Positions 1 to 8,762 of a stretch of DNA of 42,338 bases are shown piece after piece. The notes beneath the pieces are model-generated. The model was not told the origin of the DNA. It searched no databases and saw only the letters and a list, made by a program, of their open reading frames with translations. Position numbers and translations under genes: made by a program. The DNA comes from Bacteriovoracaceae bacterium (lineage in GTDB: Bacteria > Bdellovibrionota > Bacteriovoracia > Bacteriovoracales > Bacteriovoracaceae): contig JAGSHI010000015.1 in the NCBI GenBank assembly GCA_023954635.1, forward strand, positions 1-42,338, given 5' to 3'. Position 1 is the stretch's first letter; each line of letters starts with the position of its first letter.

Positions 1-1190
1 ATAGTCTTTCCAACAAAGCCCTGATTGAGTTCTCTGGCAATCTCTTTTTGGGCCTCAAAGAGCCTATCAAAGCGCTCTTCAATCACCTCTTGAGGAACTT
101 TATCGTTAAGCCTAAAGGCTGGAGTTCCTTCTTCATCAGAATATCTAAAGATGCCTAAGTGGTTAAACCTGGCCTCTTTAATTCCATTTAAAAGTGCTTC
201 AAAATCTTCTTCAGTCTCTCCTGGGAAACCTACAATGATTGAAGTTCGAACAACCATTCCAGGAATTCTTGAACGCAACTTTTTAACTTTTGTTAAAATC
301 TCACTTCCAGTAATCTTACGATTCATTCTTCTTAGAACATTATCGCTAAAATGCTGAACCGGCATATCAAGGTAACTACATATTTTTTTACTAGTCGCAA
401 TTTTTTCAATCACTTCATCGGTAAGTTCATCAGGGTAGAAATAAAAGAGCCGAATCCAATCAACACCTTCAACACTTTCAAGGCCAGTTAGAAGTTCATA
501 AAGATTATTCTGATCATCCAAATCAACACCGTAGTCTGAGAGATCTTGGCTAATAAGATTGAGCTCTCTAACTCCAGTGTTTGCAAGGTTTTTTGCTTCA
601 GAAATCAGCGAGTCTACTTTTCTTGATCTAAGTCTTCCCCTAAGAGTAGGAATAATACAAAAAGTACAGTTACGATTACAGCCTTCTGAAATTTTCAACC
701 AGGCCATATAAAAAGGAGAAGTATTAAGTCTTGGGTCATACTCAGTATGAATAAATTTTGGAATTTCAACAAAACTCTTCGCTTCTAATTTTCCATCTTC
801 AAATGCTTTAAGCAGTTTAACAATCTTATGGTACTCACCAGTTCCAATAATAAGATCAACTTCAGGAAGTTCAGACTCAAGATCAATGGCATATCTTTGG
901 GCCATACATCCAGAGACAACTAATGCTTGGCATTTTCCATTGTCATCATTTTTAAATTCCGCCATATCAAGAATCGTATCGATTGATTCTTTTTTAGCAG
1001 CTTCAATAAATGAACAAGTATTCACAATAATGACTTCAGCGGATGCCGGATCTCTTGTGACTTTAAATCCATCCAGCCCCATATGCCCCAACATCACTTG
1101 GCTATCAACCAAGTTTTTTGAACACCCAAGAGAGGTGAAATGAACTGATTTTTCAATGAATTTTGGAGACACATCTCCACTACTAATCAT
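1..1190 (-). CDS. rimO: Ribosomal protein S12 methylthiotransferase RimO (3' end cut by window edge)
   Basis: Radical-SAM methylthiotransferase that adds a methylthio group to the conserved aspartate of ribosomal protein S12. Translating the minus strand gives an N-terminal UPF0004 domain opening with FTSLGCSKNLVDSQVMLG, further cysteines in VNTCSFIEA and VSGCMAQRY, then the radical-SAM cluster motif in SEGCNRNCTFCIIP (CxxxCxxC) followed by RGRLRSR. SLGCxKNLVDS and the QDLSDYG stretch favour RimO over its tRNA-modifying relative MiaB. About 396 codons are present; the family has about 440, so most of the C-terminal TRAM domain lies outside the window. The ATG at 1190 is taken as start, but a GTG two codons upstream (1196) is better spaced, 6 nt, from the AAGGAG at 1203-1208. 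The gene diverges from the lytic transglycosylase gene. Confidence 0.93.
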   Translation of the reverse strand, partial: MISSGDVSPKFIEKSVHFTSLGCSKNLVDSQVMLGHMGLDGFKVTRDPASAEVIIVNTCSFIEAAKKESIDTILDMAEFKNDDNGKCQALVVSGCMAQRYAIDLESELPEVDLIIGTGEYHKIVKLLKAFEDGKLEAKSFVEIPKFIHTEYDPRLNTSPFYMAWLKISEGCNRNCTFCIIPTLRGRLRSRKVDSLISEAKNLANTGVRELNLISQDLSDYGVDLDDQNNLYELLTGLESVEGVDWIRLFYFYPDELTDEVIEKIATSKKICSYLDMPVQHFSDNVLRRMNRKITGSEILTKVKKLRSRIPGMVVRTSIIVGFPGETEEDFEALLNGIKEARFNHLGIFRYSDEEGTPAFRLNDKVPQEVIEERFDRLFEAQKEIARELNQGFVGKT

Positions 1191-1291
1191 CTGCACAAAA
1201 GGCTCCTTAATATTTCGATAGCCATGCTTATGACAGATTGAATCATTTATCAAAGGTTTTCCCCATTTTTACAGGCATTTACCCCATTATT

Positions 1292-1320
1292 TTGACAAGA
1301 TTTCAGTTATTTACACTTAA
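1292..1320 (+). promoter_or_regulatory. Possible promoter of the lytic transglycosylase gene
   Basis: A perfect TTGACA (1292-1297) lies 48 bp before the ATG at 1345, followed at about 17 nt by a poor -10 (ACTTAA, 1315-1320). The -35 is convincing but the -10 is not, so this is only a candidate. It sits in the 150-bp divergent region shared with rimO. Confidence 0.3.
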
Positions 1321-1344
1321 GAGCAAGAAAGAGAAAATAATCAT

Positions 1345-3447
1345 ATGAAAACACTAACGACAAATTTACTCATTTTGATGTTCCTCTACTCCTGTGCCCA
1401 TAAGCCAATGGTGCCTCCTCCAACCGAAAAGTTCTTAGAAGAAACACGAAAGCTTTTGAAGTCAAACTCCAGTGAGCTCGACAATTATACTCATCTCAAC
1501 ATGGAACAAAAGTGGGCCAGAATTTACCTTCACGGCAAACAACTTTCGGATTCAGGGAGAAACGGATTGGCCTGTAACAAATTTAAGGCCCTTGAAGAAA
1601 CTCCGTTTCCTCTTCCGATCTTGGTCGATATTCAAATCTTAAAAGTCTGTCCTATTTCTGTTATCGAGGCCAGAAAGAGAATGGACTACCCAAAGAATGA
1701 AGTCCATCCTTGGGCCAAAGAAGAATTTCTTCTCACTGCTCTCAAACGAAGTAGAGAGTTTGGACTTACTGATCATCAAGCAAAATTTTTAGGTGAGCTT
1801 GCGTTTTATCAAGAAACGAGAGAACAAAAAGTTCACTACCTTAAAAAGTCCATTAAAATGGCACAGGACTCTGATCTTAAAAAGAAACTCCAAGAGAAAT
1901 TAGAAATTCTTTCACCAAGCCATATTAAGAATCCGACAGATGATCAGTTGTATGATTACGCAAGAGACCTAGAAAGATTTAGAAAATTTGAAGAAGCCAG
2001 GAAGCACTACACTCTTATCGGTCACAATATGGACAGTACGATTGAAGAAGTCGTAAAGGCCTACGAAAGAAAGGCCATGTCTTGGAAAATTCAAAGAAGT
2101 AATAAAAAATATCGAGAGATACTTGAAGAGCTACTTGGTCAAATACAAGCTCGCTTTGACGGTGACGAGAAAGTTGAAGAAGAATATTTAAAGTATTACT
2201 TCAAATACAAAATTTTAATTGCCAGAAGATTCTGGACTGAAAACAAGCGAAAGAAGGCTCATAAACTTCTTGATGAAGTCATTGCCGACAAAAGAGCAAC
2301 TCAAACCCAACTCGCTCATGCCTACTGGCTCAAAGGCTCTATTTACAGTGAGTTTAATCATTTCAAAAAATCTTTAGCCAATTATAAGTTAGCTTTTGAA
2401 AAAGAGATCGATGATGAAAACATCTTTTTAAAAGTCAGCTGGTCTTACGCCTGGACCCTTTATCTCAAGAAACAATATTCAGCTTCAATTGAAATCTTTG
2501 ATAGATCTCTCGAAAAGATTGAAGATCCTCTCGATAAGCTGAGGTATCAGTTTTGGTTGGCCAAAACACTTTGGAAAAACAAGAAAAAGAATAAGGCCAG
2601 AGACATTTATATGGATCTGTTAAAAAATGCTCCTCAGCACTACTATGGAATTCTCGCTCGTGCTGAAATGAATATGACTTTTCCAAAAGCACCTGAACTT
2701 CAAAACAAACTTGCTGAAGATTTTACTATCATGTGGCTTAAATCTTTAGATGAACTGGGAATGGGAAAAGATTATTTAGAAGGAATGATTCCAAAGTTAT
2801 CATCAAACGAACAAAAATTAGCTTACATTCCATACTTTTCTAGTGTCGAGTGGTTTGAAGGTGGACTTAAAACATATTTTTCTCTTCCTTCAAAAGAGCG
2901 TTACAAACTCTCTGACGCCTATTTACCATTAGTATTTCCAACTCCTTATAAGAAGCTAATAAAAAAAGCTTCAAAGAAATTTAGAATCTCTCCATCGTTT
3001 CTCTATTCTATTATGAGACAAGAATCTGCTTTTGATCCAGAGGCCAGATCTTGGGCCGATGCTTTTGGACTCCTTCAACTTACTCCCGAAAGAGCGAAAG
3101 AACTAAGAAGAAGGGCCGGAGTTAAATATAAAACTTATTCAGATCTCTACGATCCGGAAACTAATATTTACCTCGGGGCCAGGTTACTCAAGGACCTCCA
3201 GGTAAAATTTAAGAATAACTTTATTAGTTATGTTGGAAGTTATAATGCATCTGAAAGAGCTGTTAAACACTGGAAGAAAACTAGATTTAGAGGTGACTTT
3301 CTAGAGTATATTGAAAGAATTCCTTACGATGAGACTAGAAAATATGTGAAGCTTGTTCTTAGAAATTATATTAATTACAAGAGAAGTTTAACTCCAAAAC
3401 CTTTTCTATTTCCAAAAAGGTTTTTCACTTCGAGACTTACTGATTAA
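1345..3447 (+). CDS. Lytic transglycosylase lipoprotein, Slt70-like, with TPR-type helical repeats
   Basis: Cleaves the MurNAc-GlcNAc bond of peptidoglycan with formation of 1,6-anhydro-MurNAc. The 700-residue protein starts with a lipoprotein signal (hydrophobic LLILMFLYSC, lipobox cysteine at residue 17), so it is probably anchored in a membrane facing the periplasm. Residues about 60-520 are a long run of helical TPR-like repeats, as in the U-shaped part of Slt70. The C-terminal SLT domain (about 540-690) has the catalytic glutamate E560 in MRQESAFDP, then AFGLLQLTP and YVGSYNAS motifs. The length is close to Slt70 family members. The stop overlaps the convergent lolA stop by 11 bp. nagZ, which can act on products of these enzymes, lies elsewhere in the window. 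Confidence 0.9.
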   Translation: MKTLTTNLLILMFLYSCAHKPMVPPPTEKFLEETRKLLKSNSSELDNYTHLNMEQKWARIYLHGKQLSDSGRNGLACNKFKALEETPFPLPILVDIQILKVCPISVIEARKRMDYPKNEVHPWAKEEFLLTALKRSREFGLTDHQAKFLGELAFYQETREQKVHYLKKSIKMAQDSDLKKKLQEKLEILSPSHIKNPTDDQLYDYARDLERFRKFEEARKHYTLIGHNMDSTIEEVVKAYERKAMSWKIQRSNKKYREILEELLGQIQARFDGDEKVEEEYLKYYFKYKILIARRFWTENKRKKAHKLLDEVIADKRATQTQLAHAYWLKGSIYSEFNHFKKSLANYKLAFEKEIDDENIFLKVSWSYAWTLYLKKQYSASIEIFDRSLEKIEDPLDKLRYQFWLAKTLWKNKKKNKARDIYMDLLKNAPQHYYGILARAEMNMTFPKAPELQNKLAEDFTIMWLKSLDELGMGKDYLEGMIPKLSSNEQKLAYIPYFSSVEWFEGGLKTYFSLPSKERYKLSDAYLPLVFPTPYKKLIKKASKKFRISPSFLYSIMRQESAFDPEARSWADAFGLLQLTPERAKELRRRAGVKYKTYSDLYDPETNIYLGARLLKDLQVKFKNNFISYVGSYNASERAVKHWKKTRFRGDFLEYIERIPYDETRKYVKLVLRNYINYKRSLTPKPFLFPKRFFTSRLTD

Positions 3448-4039
3448 CTCTCGTATTCTTAGGGGTCTTAAAAACAAATCTCTCTTTTTTGAGAGGGACC
3501 CCAGTTTTCACACCTTTAAAACTCAATTTTATTTTGTGGCCATCAAGATAAACTAACTCTACATTTTTTATGTTATTAAACTCTCTTTTTTTAGATTTAA
3601 AAACAAGCTGAGCCTCTTTAATATCCAATTCTTTAGCAACGGTCTTAACAAATTTCAGTTCAGACTTTTCAGATTTATTTTTTACAGTATAAAACTTATT
3701 AGTCTTTAAACCTTTTTTCAAAATATCAAAGAAACGGCTGAGTCCATTTTTTCCTGTTTTTCTGATATTTAACTCACCAGGTTCACCTTCAATAAATGGA
3801 GCTTGATAATACCAAGACTTCTTCTTGTTACTAATGAATACAACTTTATCTGGAGCTAAAACTTCAAATCTAATTTGGGATGGATATTTATATTCTATTT
3901 GCCCAGTACTCTTTTTGATTTTTCCCTTGAGTGACGTTTTATACTCTTGGGAAAAGTCGGCCTTAAAACTTCCAGGCAAAAAATCTTTTGCAAATGCTTG
4001 AGTGTTAAAAAGAAGTGTAAAAAGTATTAGTGTTTTCAA
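3437..4039 (-). CDS. lolA: Outer-membrane lipoprotein carrier protein LolA
   Basis: Periplasmic chaperone that takes lipoproteins from the LolCDE exporter and carries them across the periplasm. The 200-residue product has a signal peptide (MKTLILFTLLFNTQAFA, cleavage before KD), then GSFKADFSQEY, YPSQIRFEV and SWYYQAPF, the typical first half of LolA with its hydrophobic lipoprotein-binding pocket. The open frame extends to an ATG at 4072, but that start would put acidic residues in front of the signal peptide and has no Shine-Dalgarno. The TTG at 4039 has GGAGG 5 nt upstream and is chosen. The gene follows smc on the same strand after 60 nt, probably co-transcribed. Its ribosome-binding site lies in the 3' arm of a strong hairpin. 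Confidence 0.82.
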   Translation of the reverse strand: MKTLILFTLLFNTQAFAKDFLPGSFKADFSQEYKTSLKGKIKKSTGQIEYKYPSQIRFEVLAPDKVVFISNKKKSWYYQAPFIEGEPGELNIRKTGKNGLSRFFDILKKGLKTNKFYTVKNKSEKSELKFVKTVAKELDIKEAQLVFKSKKREFNNIKNVELVYLDGHKIKLSFKGVKTGVPLKKERFVFKTPKNTRVNQ

Positions 4040-4045
4040 AAGAAC

Positions 4046-4086
4046 CTCCGAATCTCTGAAAGTATAACACATCAGAGATTGCGGAG
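4046..4086 (-). promoter_or_regulatory. Hairpin sequestering the lolA Shine-Dalgarno sequence
   Basis: On the minus-strand transcript, CTCCG-C-AATCTCTGA (4086-4072) pairs with TCAGAGATT-CGGAG (4059-4046): 9 plus 5 base pairs with a single bulged C and a 12-nt loop. The GGAG of the lolA Shine-Dalgarno is the end of the 3' arm. GTTCTTTT follows, so it could instead be a weak intrinsic terminator after smc. The pairing is seen directly; the role is inferred. Confidence 0.6.
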
Positions 4087-4099
4087 AAATAGTGGTTAA

Positions 4100-7000
4100 T
4101 TAGTGAAGTTGGACTGATACGGCCTTAGAAACACCAGGTTCCTGCATAGTTACACCATACAACGTATCGTTTAACTCCATTGTTTTCTTGTTGTGAGTAA
4201 TCAAAATAAACTGACTATCTGAGCTCATTTCTCTTAGCAGTTCATTGAATCGCCCAACATTGGCATCATCAAGAGGTGCATCAACTTCGTCCAGTAAACA
4301 AAATGGACTTGGCTTAACAAGAAAGATTGAGAAGATTAATGAAACGGCGGTTAGCGCTTTTTCACCACCCGACATCAAGTTTATATTCACCATCTTTTTA
4401 CCTGGAGGTTGAGCAATAATATCTACTCCGCACTCAGGATCATCAAGAAGACCAATTACTTTTAATTCTGCACTTCCCCCACCAAAAATGATCGGGAAAA
4501 CTTTTTCAAATCGTGAATTAACTTCATTAAACGCATGCTTGAACCTTTCACGAGATTTCGTATCGATATGCTCAATGGCACGAGCTAGATCATCAAGAGA
4601 AAGGCGTAATTCATTTTCCTGAAGTCTCAAGAAATCAAATCTATGCTTTTGTCTTTCGTAATCTTCAATTGCTTGCCAATTGATTTCACCAAGACGGTTA
4701 AATTCAGTTCTATAATTCTTTAACTTATGACCACAATCCTTAAGATCCTGACCATATCTTCTATTGAATTCGTACTCTTCTTTAAAAATTTCCTTTGGCC
4801 CATCTTCTGTTTCCATCGTGTACATCGAAGAGACATCTACAAGTTCATTGTAATCTTCTTCTTCATACTCTAAGAAACGACCTAAAGAATCTCTTAAATC
4901 AATCTTATATTTTTCAAAGATATTTTTAACAATTTCGCCTTCTTCAACAATCGACTGATCAATCTTTACTTCAACTTGAGCAATCTCTTTTTCGGCCTTA
5001 TTAATTTTTGTTGTTAGATCTTTAGTTTCATCTTCACGCTCTTTCATCGCTAGAAGCAACTGACCTAACTCATCTTTCATAATATTAAGAACTTCTTCTT
5101 TATCTTGAAGTCCAGCGGCCTCTTCAGTATTCGAAGCTTCAAGCTCTTTACTCTCAGTTTCAATATTTGTGATTTCTTCCTTATAAGTTTCAATCATTTC
5201 AACTGTAGTATTTTTCTTATCTCTACTTTTTTCTACCTGAGTTTGAATATCTTCAACCTGAGAAGTAATGGCCTCTAATCTCTCTTGAAAAGTTTTAGCG
5301 GCTACTTGTTTAGACATTAAGTCTTCACGAACTTCATCATAAGTTGATTTACGATCTTCATACATTTCAAATCGTTCTTCATGAGTTGCTGAAAGGCTAT
5401 CTATAGACTCTTTCAAGTCATTAAACTTACTTCCTAACCCTTCTTCCTCTTCCATTAACTCTAAACGAGATTTTGAAATTTCTGCTTTTCTATTTTTAAG
5501 AATATCTAATCTAGCTCCACCAGTTTCCATATTGGAAAGCTTACTTTCAAGAGCAGATTTCTTAGAAGCATAATCAGTACTAATATCTGAAAACTCAGTT
5601 CGAACTAATTCGAACTCAGCTTTTCTTTCTTCTAGATTAATCTCAAGTTCTGTTACCTTAGACTCAAGCTCAGTACTCTCCTCTAATAGTAATTTACAAT
5701 CAGCTTCAAGTTGCTCAATTGTATTATTTCTTTCAACTAGGCCAAGTCCACTTTCTCCACTCGAAATAGAGAGAATTTTTCCATTACCATTATTTTTGGC
5801 AACAACTTTCCCATCCATTGAACAAATAGATTTAAATGAAATATCTTCAGGAAGATTCTTGATCGTTTTTTCATCTAAGCTTGGAACTACGTAATATCCT
5901 CTTGTCAGAATATCAATTTTAGATTGAAATCCTTCACTTACTTTAAGGACATCTGAAAGTTTTAATATTCCATTACAACCATTAACTTCTAGTCTTTCAG
6001 CTGACTCTGAACTCTCTGAAGCATTCGTAAGTGGAATGATAAAATCTAAACCTTCATCTCTATTATCTGCACACCATGAATAAAAAGCGTCGAGATCAGT
6101 ATCATCAGATGCAATCAATGCATCCATAAACTCACCAAGTAGAGTTTGAACTGCTTTTGTATATTCTTCTTCACATTGAATAAGATTTCCAAAAAGTTCA
6201 ATTCCTGAACCTTCATGAGACTTTAAATAAGTTGAAGCCCCTTGCTTAACACCCTCTAGCGCTTCATTAAGTTCTTTAAGAGAGTTAATTCGTGATTCAA
6301 GTTTTATTAGTTCTTTTGATTTTACATTGGCTTGGTCATTTAATGATTTGAATTCCTGCTGAAGACTTTCAGTCTCAGTCTTTAACTCATCTGATTTATT
6401 AGCGAGCTCACTCTTTTTTGTTTCTGCAGTATTAACGGCGTCTCTTTCGTCGTTAATTTGAGTAGAGACACCTGAATATTGAGTCTCAAGGCTTTCAATC
6501 TCTTCAGTTATATCTTGAAGATTTTTTGCATACTCTTCTAATTTATTATTATTTTTAAAGATTTGCTGATCAAGTTCTGTAGACTCAGACTTTTTAAGCT
6601 CTAACTCTTCTTTAAGTTCATCTACCTGAGCAGAAAGATCTTCCGTTTCTTCTTTTAAGTTTTCACATCTTTCTTCAAGCTCAGCAAACTCGACTTCTTC
6701 ACTATTTTCAGATCGAATCTCTTCTAACTTCGTTTGAAGTTCTTCAATTTTAGATTCTCTTTCTTTTATATTTTCTTCTATCTCAGAAACTTCTGTCTCT
6801 CGACTTTCGAGTAGCTTTTCTTTTTCAGTCAAACTTTGACAAAGATAATTAAGCTTTTCTTCTGCAGCGGCAAGAGTCCTAGAAAGGTCATTGTACTCTT
6901 TTTGAAATTGTTCAATTTTGTCTGTCTTATCTTCTTTAGTGATTCTTTCTTCTTCTAAGCTAACTTCAAGAACATTCTTTCTAGTTCCCCAGTTTTCAAT

Positions 7001-7780
7001 TTCTAAAGACCGATCATTAAGGAGATTTTTTCCATCTCTATAATCTTTAAGAATATCAAATTCTTTATGAGCATTTACAACAATTTCATTTCTTTTGATT
7101 TTTTCTTTAAGAGATCTCGCTCTCTCAGCCTTTTCAGCTTGCTTTTGAAGAGCTTTAAGATTCTTTTCAATTTCATGTTGAAGATCTTGAAGCCTGGCAA
7201 GGTTTGATTCCGTTTGCTCAATCTTTTTTAACGATTCTTTTTTTCTTTGCTTGAATTTTGTAATCCCAGCAACTTCTTCAATCATTGTTCTTCTCTCAAC
7301 CGGCTTGGCCTGAACCAATCGGTTAATTTCACCTTGAGCAATAATTGAATAAGACTTGGCTCCCGCCCCTGTATCCATAAAGACTTCTTGAATATCTCGC
7401 AATCGACATGGGTGCCCATTAATTCGATATTCAGTCTCGCCATTTCTATATAGCTTTCTAGTCAGTGCGATTTCAGTTGGACTACTCACTTTATGCCCAA
7501 TATGAATATGCTTGCCTTCATTGTTCTCTAGAACAAGAGTGGCCTCGGCAAATCCCCCTGGATTATATTTCGACGATCCAGAAAAGATCACATCCTTCAT
7601 GGAATTCCCACGAAGGTGTTTGGCCGACATTTCGCCCATGACCCAGAAGAGAGCATCTACGATATTGGACTTACCGCATCCGTTTGGACCGACAATACCC
7701 GTAATACCCTCATCAAAATTGATAGAAGTTCTGTCCTTAAAGGACTTAAATCCCTGAAGTGTTAATCTCTTTAGCTTCAC
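4100..7780 (-). CDS. smc: Chromosome segregation ATPase SMC
   Basis: Structural-maintenance-of-chromosomes protein, which with ScpA and ScpB compacts and segregates DNA. The 1226-residue product has the full architecture: N-terminal head with Walker A GPNGCGKS (residues 31-38), a long coiled coil rich in E, K and L, a hinge at about 505-660 with the glycine-containing GVKQGASTYLKSHEGSG region, a second coiled coil, and the C-terminal head with signature LMSGGEKALTAV (about 1137) and Walker B FCLLDEVDAPLDD (D1164, E1165). The open frame continues 17 codons upstream, but the GTG at 7780 has AAGGAAG a few bases before it and yields the canonical N-terminus VKLKRLTLQGFKSF. ScpA and ScpB are not in the window. 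lolA follows on the same strand. Confidence 0.96.
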   Translation of the reverse strand: MKLKRLTLQGFKSFKDRTSINFDEGITGIVGPNGCGKSNIVDALFWVMGEMSAKHLRGNSMKDVIFSGSSKYNPGGFAEATLVLENNEGKHIHIGHKVSSPTEIALTRKLYRNGETEYRINGHPCRLRDIQEVFMDTGAGAKSYSIIAQGEINRLVQAKPVERRTMIEEVAGITKFKQRKKESLKKIEQTESNLARLQDLQHEIEKNLKALQKQAEKAERARSLKEKIKRNEIVVNAHKEFDILKDYRDGKNLLNDRSLEIENWGTRKNVLEVSLEEERITKEDKTDKIEQFQKEYNDLSRTLAAAEEKLNYLCQSLTEKEKLLESRETEVSEIEENIKERESKIEELQTKLEEIRSENSEEVEFAELEERCENLKEETEDLSAQVDELKEELELKKSESTELDQQIFKNNNKLEEYAKNLQDITEEIESLETQYSGVSTQINDERDAVNTAETKKSELANKSDELKTETESLQQEFKSLNDQANVKSKELIKLESRINSLKELNEALEGVKQGASTYLKSHEGSGIELFGNLIQCEEEYTKAVQTLLGEFMDALIASDDTDLDAFYSWCADNRDEGLDFIIPLTNASESSESAERLEVNGCNGILKLSDVLKVSEGFQSKIDILTRGYYVVPSLDEKTIKNLPEDISFKSICSMDGKVVAKNNGNGKILSISSGESGLGLVERNNTIEQLEADCKLLLEESTELESKVTELEINLEERKAEFELVRTEFSDISTDYASKKSALESKLSNMETGGARLDILKNRKAEISKSRLELMEEEEGLGSKFNDLKESIDSLSATHEERFEMYEDRKSTYDEVREDLMSKQVAAKTFQERLEAITSQVEDIQTQVEKSRDKKNTTVEMIETYKEEITNIETESKELEASNTEEAAGLQDKEEVLNIMKDELGQLLLAMKEREDETKDLTTKINKAEKEIAQVEVKIDQSIVEEGEIVKNIFEKYKIDLRDSLGRFLEYEEEDYNELVDVSSMYTMETEDGPKEIFKEEYEFNRRYGQDLKDCGHKLKNYRTEFNRLGEINWQAIEDYERQKHRFDFLRLQENELRLSLDDLARAIEHIDTKSRERFKHAFNEVNSRFEKVFPIIFGGGSAELKVIGLLDDPECGVDIIAQPPGKKMVNINLMSGGEKALTAVSLIFSIFLVKPSPFCLLDEVDAPLDDANVGRFNELLREMSSDSQFILITHNKKTMELNDTLYGVTMQEPGVSKAVSVQLH

Positions 7781-7841
7781 GAGCACTCTTCCTTTGCTGT
7801 GATGTTGTGTGTGTCTTTGTGTGTTACCCAATCTTTGAGTA

Positions 7842-7869
7842 CCTATAAATGTCCCATAATTGACATCAA
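7842..7869 (-). promoter_or_regulatory. Candidate smc promoter
   Basis: On the minus strand TTGATG (7869-7864), a 16-nt spacer and TATAGG (7847-7842) precede the smc start by about 60 nt. The leader between them is unusually rich in CA/AC (plus-strand GT runs at 7803-7825). Four of six bases match at each box, so the support is moderate. Confidence 0.4.
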
Positions 7870-7991
7870 GTGTACAAGTTTTTTTGCACCTTCAGGAAGG
7901 CCCAAGCACTTGGATTTATGGGGCCATGAGCAATTCGACGCTCCAGGTAGGCCTCAGTTTCTTACGGCCCTACGCATGATGATAAAATGCT

Positions 7992-8018
7992 TTGCATAAT
8001 TTCTTTGGCTTTTATAAA
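7992..8018 (+). promoter_or_regulatory. Possible promoter for the 117-residue protein gene
   Basis: TTGCAT (7992-7997) and TATAAA (8013-8018) are separated by only 15 nt, which is short. They lie 50-75 bp before the start at 8068. Apart from this and the smc promoter, I see nothing in the 7781-8067 gap. Confidence 0.28.
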
Positions 8019-8067
8019 TGACACGTGATACTCAAATTATCCCCCAAAAATTCAAGGAAGCATAACA

Positions 8068-8421
8068 ATGATGAGAGTCTATTATATTGCCAATTCTTAT
8101 GACGGTGCCTATTTCGTTTTGACTGATGATCTTCAAGATTACATTCAAAGAATGGCCGCCTATGTTTTAAACCTAGAAAAATCTGGAAAAACGAACCACT
8201 ATTCTTTTGGGAGCATCGAGATGACTCAAGAGGAATTTGAAAAATATAGAGTTGAGGCCACGAACCTTGAAAATGGAAGAATCAAGGCCAGAGAAGAAAG
8301 TATTGAAGAAGAAAAACAAATTATCGAGGAAACTCACGATGAGCCTCACCAGGACGAACCTTCTCACCTAGAGGTAGTCGGAGAAAAGAAAATTGAAAAG
8401 GGACACTTAAGGCTCGTTTAG
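8068..8421 (+). CDS. Small acidic protein of unknown function
   Basis: I do not recognise this 117-residue protein. The first half (MRVYYIANSYDGAYFVLTDD, then an amphipathic LQDYIQRMAAYVLNL) looks like a small folded domain. The second half, from about residue 65, is a charged, probably helical or disordered tail rich in E, K and H. It has no signal peptide or membrane segment, so it is probably cytoplasmic. An AAGGA Shine-Dalgarno lies 9 nt before the first of two consecutive ATG codons; either could be used. The gene stands alone on the plus strand and is followed 38 bp later by a strong intrinsic terminator, which supports it being a real monocistronic gene. Confidence 0.75.
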   Translation: MMRVYYIANSYDGAYFVLTDDLQDYIQRMAAYVLNLEKSGKTNHYSFGSIEMTQEEFEKYRVEATNLENGRIKAREESIEEEKQIIEETHDEPHQDEPSHLEVVGEKKIEKGHLRLV

Positions 8422-8459
8422 TTTGAATAAACTGTCGCAAGACTTGTCTTAATATAGGG

Positions 8460-8485
8460 AGCCACTCTTTGAGTGGCTTTTTTTT
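8460..8485 (+). terminator. Intrinsic terminator after the 117-residue protein gene
   Basis: AGCCACTC-TTT-GAGTGGCT forms an 8-bp perfect stem with a 3-nt loop and runs straight into a T tract (8478-8485). Confidence 0.9.
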
Positions 8486-8517
8486 GTCCAAAGCCTAGGA
8501 CTTCTTCTTAAGCGACT

Positions 8518-8607
8518 GGGATTGCGAACTCACTTCTACAAATTACACTTATACGGAGTACATAAAGATATAAAAATAAGCCTGTAGGCTTATTTTTTCG
8601 CAATCCC
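8518..8607. repeat. Long-range inverted repeat enclosing a hairpin
   Basis: GGGATTGCGAA (8518-8528) is an exact inverted copy of TTCGCAATCCC (8597-8607). The enclosed 68 nt contain the palindromic hairpin at 8575-8594. A further 7-bp hairpin, AACCAGC-TTC-GCTGGTT (8609-8625), follows at once. I see no open reading frame; the set resembles a multi-stem RNA or a small repeat element. Confidence 0.6.
8575..8598. terminator. Probable bidirectional terminator hairpin
   Basis: AATAAGCC-TGTA-GGCTTATT is an 8-bp stem with T-rich sequence on both sides: TTTTTT towards the plus strand, and TTTTTATA in the minus-strand reading. It could stop the tRNA-Pro transcript coming from the right as well as plus-strand readthrough. 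Confidence 0.5.
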
Positions 8608-8638
8608 CAACCAGCTTCGCTGGTTCTCATCCAAGTAG

Positions 8639-8762
8639 TTTTCAATACGTCATTTTTTCTTAGAACAAGGAAAATTTAATCAATGCGCCGGAGCGTACAT
8701 TGGTACGCGACTAAGTATTTATTCAATTTGACGAAGTTATAAGGAAAAAGGGCTATTGAAAA
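8639..8762. repeat. 124-bp imperfect palindrome abutting the tRNA-Pro CCA end
   Basis: The element is symmetric about 8700.5. The outer ends TTTTCAATA (8639-8647) and TATTGAAAA (8754-8762) match exactly, as does the apex GCGTAC-ATTG-GTACGC (8693-8708). Between them the arms match in blocks, for example TTAGAAC with TTATAAC, and AAATTTAATCAAT with AAATTGAATAAAT, with one single-base offset. The right end touches the encoded CCA of the tRNA. No coding potential is seen. It may be a structured RNA, a tRNA trailer or a small mobile-type repeat; I do not recognise a named family. Confidence 0.65.

Noticed and set aside
7799-7999. 66-codon plus-strand frame in the smc upstream gap
   Set aside because: Covers the smc promoter region, has no ribosome-binding site and an implausible composition.
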